64,000 nt of DNA, from contig BCKT01000015.1 of NCBI GenBank assembly GCA_003116875.1, positions 62,001 through 126,000 on the forward strand, given 5' to 3'. The DNA is from Takashimella koratensis (lineage: Eukaryota; Basidiomycota; Tremellomycetes; Trichosporonales; Tetragoniomycetaceae). The translations under genes and the position numbers were made by a program. The notes under the pieces were generated by a model. It was not told the DNA's origin. It searched no databases and saw nothing but the letters and a program-made list of their open reading frames with translations. This document shows, one piece after another, positions 59,044-64,000 of the stretch (position 1 is its first letter; every line of letters starts with the position of its first letter).

Positions 59044-59078
59044 TGACTATTGACTATCGACTATCGACTATCGACTAT
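59044..59078. repeat. Heptanucleotide tandem repeat (T/C)GACTAT, five copies
   Basis: TGACTAT-TGACTAT-CGACTAT-CGACTAT-CGACTAT between the convergent ends of the Ser/Thr-rich and DUR3-type genes. Minisatellite-like; no function inferred. Confidence 0.85.
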
Positions 59079-59166
59079 CGAGCGAGACGGTCTCACTCAC
59101 GGGACTCAATTGGCCATTATCTACTCCTACCGTTCCGTCTATCTTATTAATCTCTAGATCTATTAT

Positions 59167-62100
59167 CTAGTCGGTCTCCTCGCTCTGGCCAAGACCTCGA
59201 CGCTTGCCCGTCATGCCCATGAAGATTGACTTGAGTTCGCTGGTCGACTCCCAAACAGGCAAGACACTAAACACATATCTGTCAGCTCCAATCTCCAACA
59301 GACTCAAACGAGACTGCTTACATGCAGAAGATGCCGGCGAGGAAGACCCAGATGAACGCGCACACGATCCAGAATGTGAAGAACCCTCTCGAGAAGATCC
59401 AGTGGCTAGCGAACATGGGAATAGGGATAATCTAGAGAGGACGTCAGATCATAAAATAGTATATACGTTGACACTGTGCCACTTACAATGGTGATGATGA
59501 GCGCCATGATACCCGAAACCCAAGAAGCCTGAACGAACACACGCTGTAGTTCGGCCCGATCAAGCGGGTCAACAACAGCACCGGTCGTCGCGACTGTCGC
59601 TTTACTACCGCGCCTGAACCCGCCAAACAGGGTCGTCGCGCTGCTTTTCCTCCGAGCGTCGGTAACCGCCACGTTGGCCTCGTCTTTCTTCTCGCTCTCC
59701 TCGACGGGAGTGACAGGGGTCTCGGTGCCAGAGGCAGGAGCCGGTGCGGTCTCTTCAGTGATCCCAGACTCGTGGTGCAGGTGAACTGCGACGGTCGGCT
59801 TGTCGTCCGCTTGGGCGATGGCACGGGTACCAGCCCAGTCGTATTGAGCCGGGAAGATCATGGCGAGCGTGAGCGTGGCAATGGTCGACATGATCAGACC
59901 GGGACTGTAGGTTAGGTTAGCATTGAGTTTTGGTAGAGTGGGTGAGCAACGACTCACGCAGCACCGCAGATCGCAGCGTAGGGAAGAGCCAAGTTGGTGA
60001 TGTTAATGACTCCGTAGATCTTCCAGCAACCAACAAACCACCCGACCATTCCGGATACGGTCCCGAAGAGAGTTCCGTAGAATGCCGATGTGTGGGACAT
60101 GCGGCCCCATGAGACAGTGAGGCCGATAGGGACGACGGCAGGGGTGAGAGCGACACCCTGGACGTAGAAAAGCCAGCCGAGGTCGATGCCGGCAATGGAG
60201 AGGATAGAAGACCATCCGCCAAACCAGACGGCAGCCACGGCTGGGAAGGTTAGCTACACAACAGAAGGTATAGGAGAAGGGAGGAGAAGGGGGAAGGGCC
60301 ATGATGACTAACCAATAACGAGGTGAGAGAACCAGACGACTTGTTTGCCGGTGAGAGGCTTGAAGTAGGTACCGATGATGTCGTAGACGATAATGGATGA
60401 GACGGCGACTGAGTGTCAGTCAAGGTAGGACATGGTCACTCACTGAGCTCAGAGGAGGCAGCACTCGTAGCGGCCTAGTTAAGAGCACAGTCAGCGAAAG
60501 AAGGTGTGGTTTTACTGCTTAGCCAATCGACATACCATGAACGTGACGAGCAAGATGGCAGCGGCACCGCCAGAGCCGAGGAGAACAACAGCAGCAGCGG
60601 GGGCAATGAGACCTGCCGACTGCTGGGAGGTGCTCAGGGCGTATGGGTAGGTTGGGAAAAGCGGGTTGGTCTGGAGGGCGCGACACGACAACCCCATAGT
60701 TGTTCCGAACGCCCACGGGATAGCAAACCAACTCAACCCGCCAAGCATGTACGCCTTGGTCGTCGACTGAGGACGAGACGCAATCGCGCGCTGCCAGTAC
60801 CCTTGGTCGCAGAACACGCCGGAGAAACCGGAAGCAATAGTCAGGCCAGCGAAGAGGATACCGGAGTTGCTCTTCATGGTAAGGTAAGAACCATCTTGGT
60901 TCCCAGAGACCGGGGCGATGGCGGCAGCTTCAACGAGAAGGTCGTACATTTTCCCTGGGGAGCCAATGGCAGGTGAGGTTGCGAAGGCTTTGGGAAGTGT
61001 CAGTGTTAGTTTATGGAAGTGAGGTGGAGGAGATGAGGTGGAGCAAGTAAGGGAAGGCCGCGCACCTTTGAACATGAAGATGTAGATGATGATGAAGAGA
61101 ATGACAGTGTGTGTAAAGTCGCAGATGAATGTCGCACGCAAGCCACCCGCGATAACGCTAAGGAGGGAGTTAGTAGTTAGGACAAAGGTGAGGCAAAGGG
61201 GCTGGGTACAAGGTACACATACTAGGCGGCAATGCCGATGGGGAGGAGGAAGTTGCAGGCGTAGACGTTCATCCCAGTGAGTGCGTTGACAGCTGGGCAC
61301 GTGTAAGTGGAGAAGATAAGGAGTTGCAGAAGGGTGGGTTAAGACGTACTTGCTGAAGCACCGAGAACGAGCGAGCCCGCGACGACGTGGGTGCAAACAA
61401 GAGCATACTGTTGAGGATCAGTCAGTGTTGATTTCACAAGCCATGACGAGGAGTGATAAATTGGAAGATTGGATAAAGTGTAGATGTCCAGAAACATACA
61501 AAGGTGAAGAGCAAATGGCAGGGAACTCCGTATCGCGCCTTGACAATCTGCAAGAACGTCGTGGCACCGTTGGCGTTCTGCTTGACCTTGGCGGCGATCG
61601 CAGCGAAGAAACCGATCTGAATGGTACCTCCGACACCGTACCTTTGAGCCAAGGATGTTAGTGTACGTTGGGATTGAATAGGTGAGGGAACATGACCCAC
61701 CACCAGGCTGCGGAAAGACCGTCTTGGTATGTCGCGGTACTAGACTGCAAGAGCGTGGCGGACCATGTCCATGCAGAGACCTAGGCAAGAACAAGGCTGA
61801 GTCAGCTCGACACATATCAGGAGGTGATACGAAGAGGCCAATGAGTGGGAGTAGAGGTGTGTCTGATAAGGAGGACAGGGGAACTCACGATACCGGCACA
61901 GATGAGACCAGGTTTGATGGATCGACTAGCGGTGGCGAACTCGGAGGCGGTGGAGACGTCGAAACGAGTGTACTTGCGCTGAATCCACGTGAAGCAGACT
62001 GAAGAGTAGCTGTCAGAGATGGTTCAAGAGGCGGTCAAGGGTGGAAGGTAGGGGTAGATAGAGAATGAGGAGAGGGGAGGTGAGGGAGGATGGACGTACT

Positions 62101-62323
62101 CATCAATACAGCGAAGGCGGCACTGAACGAGGTCAGAAGATCAGTCACGTATCTCTATTCAAAACTAAGGAGATCTCTCACCCAAGGCCGACTGTGAATT
62201 GTCAGCTAGGACTCTTTTGACGTGGTTGATCAAGCAGGGGAAGGATAGAGGCTCACCGACGATCCCGTATCCCGTGGCTGGGGACAGCACACGAGTAAAG
62301 TCTTTCTCTCCAGCAGTCGACAT
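59167..62323 (-). CDS. DUR3: DUR3-type urea/polyamine sodium-solute symporter
   Basis: On the minus strand, sixteen exons (62323-62257, 62191-62182, 62122-62100, 61998-61889, 61780-61701, 61641-61500, 61407-61350, 61292-61223, 61157-61066, 60987-60536, 60474-60444, 60408-60313, 60240-59958, 59904-59487, 59431-59322, 59266-59167) join in phase to 713 residues. Two exons are only 10 and 23 nt. The SSS-family protein shows SRSIKPGLICAGIVSAWTWS, TATYQDGLSAAWWYGVGGTI, GGLRATFICDFTHTVILF, SGFSGVFCDQGYWQRAIASR and FMAATSAASSELIAVSSIIV, all characteristic of Dur3 plasma-membrane urea transporters. A long Glu/Ser-rich cytosolic loop precedes the last two helices. Some fungal paralogs carry polyamines or allantoin. 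Divergent from a Zn2Cys6 regulator. Confidence 0.93.
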
Positions 62324-63310
62324 GGTCGTTACGAATACTCAAGTGCACGAGAGGATGAGGGAAAGAGTGGACAAGTAGACGAGAGGACAAGTAGTAAAGC
62401 TGGGTAAGCTACAAGTTGGATGGACACTACTCTCGATTGCAGAGTTTCTCGACGTCCTTGATACGGGGCCAACGTCGGGCAACGTTCGCTCCCCATGGCG
62501 CTAAATAGCGCAGCAGGGAACCAGTAACCTTCGAGCGAGTCAGTAAACGGATGAGTTGGTCGTATCTGTCGATCCTCGCTTCTCGTCACCTCTAGCCAAT
62601 CAGTAATGTCTCCTTCCCCACCTTTCCTCCTACCGCACCCAACAACACAGGGGAGAACCACTCCCCCACCTGTATGCAAACGTGGACGTGGTCAGGTCTT
62701 ATCAGTGCCCCATTGTGTATGCTCTCGTTCTCAAGCAGGTAGTATTCAGTCGAACGCTATCTCGTTCCGATGGGCGAAAGTTGGAGCAACGTTCGGACGC
62801 TCGGGGGTCGAGCAAGGTGACCCGAGAGCTAACCCGTGGATACGAGCCCGCGAACCGCCGGGCAAGGTGGGCATGAGGGGTTGCAGGTGCGCTAGTCCAT
62901 GCGGTCGATAGCGGTAGCGATAGCAGTGACAGTGGTGGTACTAATGACGTGCACGAAGCGAGCAGGTGGTGGAAGCGATAAGGTGTGTAATTAGGGACGT
63001 AACCTAAAGCGGCTAGCTTGGTTAGAGAATGAGGTGGGGGAAGTGGGGAGGGTGGGGCGTGGGTGGGGGGGCGATCAAACGCCACATACCAGCCGTCTGG
63101 GTGCCACGGATGTCGCCATCTGAAGTCTAAACTATGACCCGAGTATTCTTCCTTCCCACGGTGACTGACTGCCTTCTCACCCGACTCCATCCCCGCCTTG
63201 ATTCTCACCCGCCCTCGGCCTCCGTTGTCCTACCCACCCATCCCCGCATCCCCGTTCTCATCCATCTCAATCTCATCCACCTATCCCATCCGCCCCTCAC
63301 CCCCGCCCTC
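62324..63310. promoter_or_regulatory. Divergent promoter between DUR3 and a Zn2Cys6 gene
   Basis: 987 bp between two start codons facing away from each other. Contains several CGG/CCG triplets and GATAA or TTATC words (for example near 62698 and 62978), which would suit nitrogen (GATA-factor) control of DUR3, though such short words also occur by chance. Confidence 0.45.
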
Positions 63311-64000
63311 ATGGACGATACAGACAGCAAGGACAGGATCCTCGCATCCACCTCGGCCTCGGCGTCTGCATCCGTCTCCACCCCGCCCAGCGACGACGAG
63401 CCGAGGGTCAGCCAGCGCGCTTCCCTTTCTTGTGTATTCTGCACTAAACGAAAGTAGGTTCGATTTCTTCTTCTTCTACATCACCACCCCTACCCCGCGT
63501 TCCCTCATCTCCTTGCCCAACGCTATCAGCACAACATCCAACCAGTGGCAGTCTCTCGATCATTGCCCATCATGCATCATCTCTACACCCTTTCACTTGC
63601 TGCGGAACTGATGGCTGATAACCCTGACCTTTGATAGGATCCGATGCGACCGAGCCATTCCATGTTCCGCCTGTATCCGCCGAGGCCATCCTGAAACGTG
63701 AGTGCGCAATCACCACCTCCGCCCATTTCTTACCTCATCATCCACCTCCTCGCTAACCCCTTCTAGATGCTCTCGACGGCCTACCATCGTCCGGGGTAAG
63801 CTCGTGAACGCCCCGGCGCCCCGTGCGCCATTAAGCGACGAACAAATCCAGGCTCTCCGCCAAGCTCAGCTTCAGCGTGAGAACCTAACGTTGCGGAAAC
63901 GTGTTGCCGAGCTCGAACAGCAGCTCCGAACGTTACCTCCGCTTGATATCAAGGCCGTGCGGCAACACCGGGGCCAGCCGCCATTCGAGTCCTCGGGGTC
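63311..64000 (+). CDS. Zn2Cys6 transcription factor, N-terminal part (cut by window end)
   Basis: Exons 63311-63453, 63638-63697 and 63767 onward join in phase; the last exon runs off the window. After a Ser/Ala-rich start the cluster reads C-V-F-C-T-K-R-K-I-R-C-x5-C-S-A-C-x8-C, a complete binuclear zinc motif split by two introns. Exon 3 continues with a basic segment (SRRPTIVRGKLV) and a leucine-rich coiled coil (LRQAQLQRENLTLRKRVAEL) for dimerisation. It is divergent from the DUR3-type gene, so it may control urea or polyamine uptake, but many such neighbours are unrelated. The effector region is outside the window. Confidence 0.88.

Noticed and set aside
59044..59078. Heptamer repeat considered as a CRISPR-like or telomeric array
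   Set aside because: Units are contiguous with no spacers, only five copies, and the unit does not match fungal telomere repeats.

Overview
The window is nuclear DNA of a fungus, most likely a basidiomycetous yeast of the Tremellomycetes type. Almost every gene is split by many short introns (mostly 36-100 nt) with GTRNGT donors and CTRAC branch sites. Intergenic spaces are short, third codon positions are G/C-rich, and the gene content is fungal: a priA-type secreted Cys-rich protein, Zn2Cys6 regulators, Dap1, a mitochondrial oxodicarboxylate carrier and a DUR3-type transporter. The species cannot be fixed from the sequence alone. I rebuilt 28 gene models by hand; exon coordinates are given in each entry and nearly all models are phase-consistent from start to stop.

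Left part (1-31.5 kb), mostly housekeeping: the end of a DUF1772 membrane protein (+); a DHX9-like RNA helicase with two dsRBD-like regions and a Gly-rich tail (+); an EI24/Lds-Rrt8-like membrane protein (+); an anion:cation symporter-type MFS permease (+); an unrecognised Ser/Pro-rich protein (-); a B12D/MLRQ-like mitochondrial protein (-), divergent from an acyl-CoA-binding protein (+); a small basic protein (+); two tandem paralogs of an unrecognised nuclear-looking family (+, +), the first with an in-frame stop; S-formylglutathione hydrolase (-); an OTU deubiquitinase (-); and Dap1 (-), divergent from the mitochondrial LETM1/Mdm38 protein (+).

Middle part (32.4-51.5 kb): a large multi-pass membrane protein with a very long disordered tail, followed by what looks like a metabolic gene cluster. 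It holds an isopenicillin-N-synthase-like 2OG-Fe(II) oxygenase (-), a VBA/DHA-type MFS exporter (-), a TauD/TfdA dioxygenase (-), a Zn2Cys6 regulator (+), a PhyH-type dioxygenase (-), a sugar-porter-type MFS importer (+) and a beta-propeller lactonase (-). Three unrelated Fe(II)/2-oxoglutarate dioxygenase families, two transporters, a lactonase and a regulator within about 15 kb suggest uptake and oxidative breakdown of a small organic acid, sulfonate or aromatic compound. Two intergenic regions inside the cluster carry short repeated motifs that could be regulator sites.

Right part (52-64 kb): a mitochondrial 2-oxodicarboxylate carrier (-), a priA-like Cys-rich secreted protein (-), a coiled-coil protein (-), a Ser/Thr-rich membrane or surface protein (+), a DUR3-type urea/polyamine symporter (-) and a divergent Zn2Cys6 regulator cut by the window end (+).

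The window has no rRNA, convincing tRNA, transposon or CRISPR signal. Two short N gaps sit in homopolymer C/G tracts.
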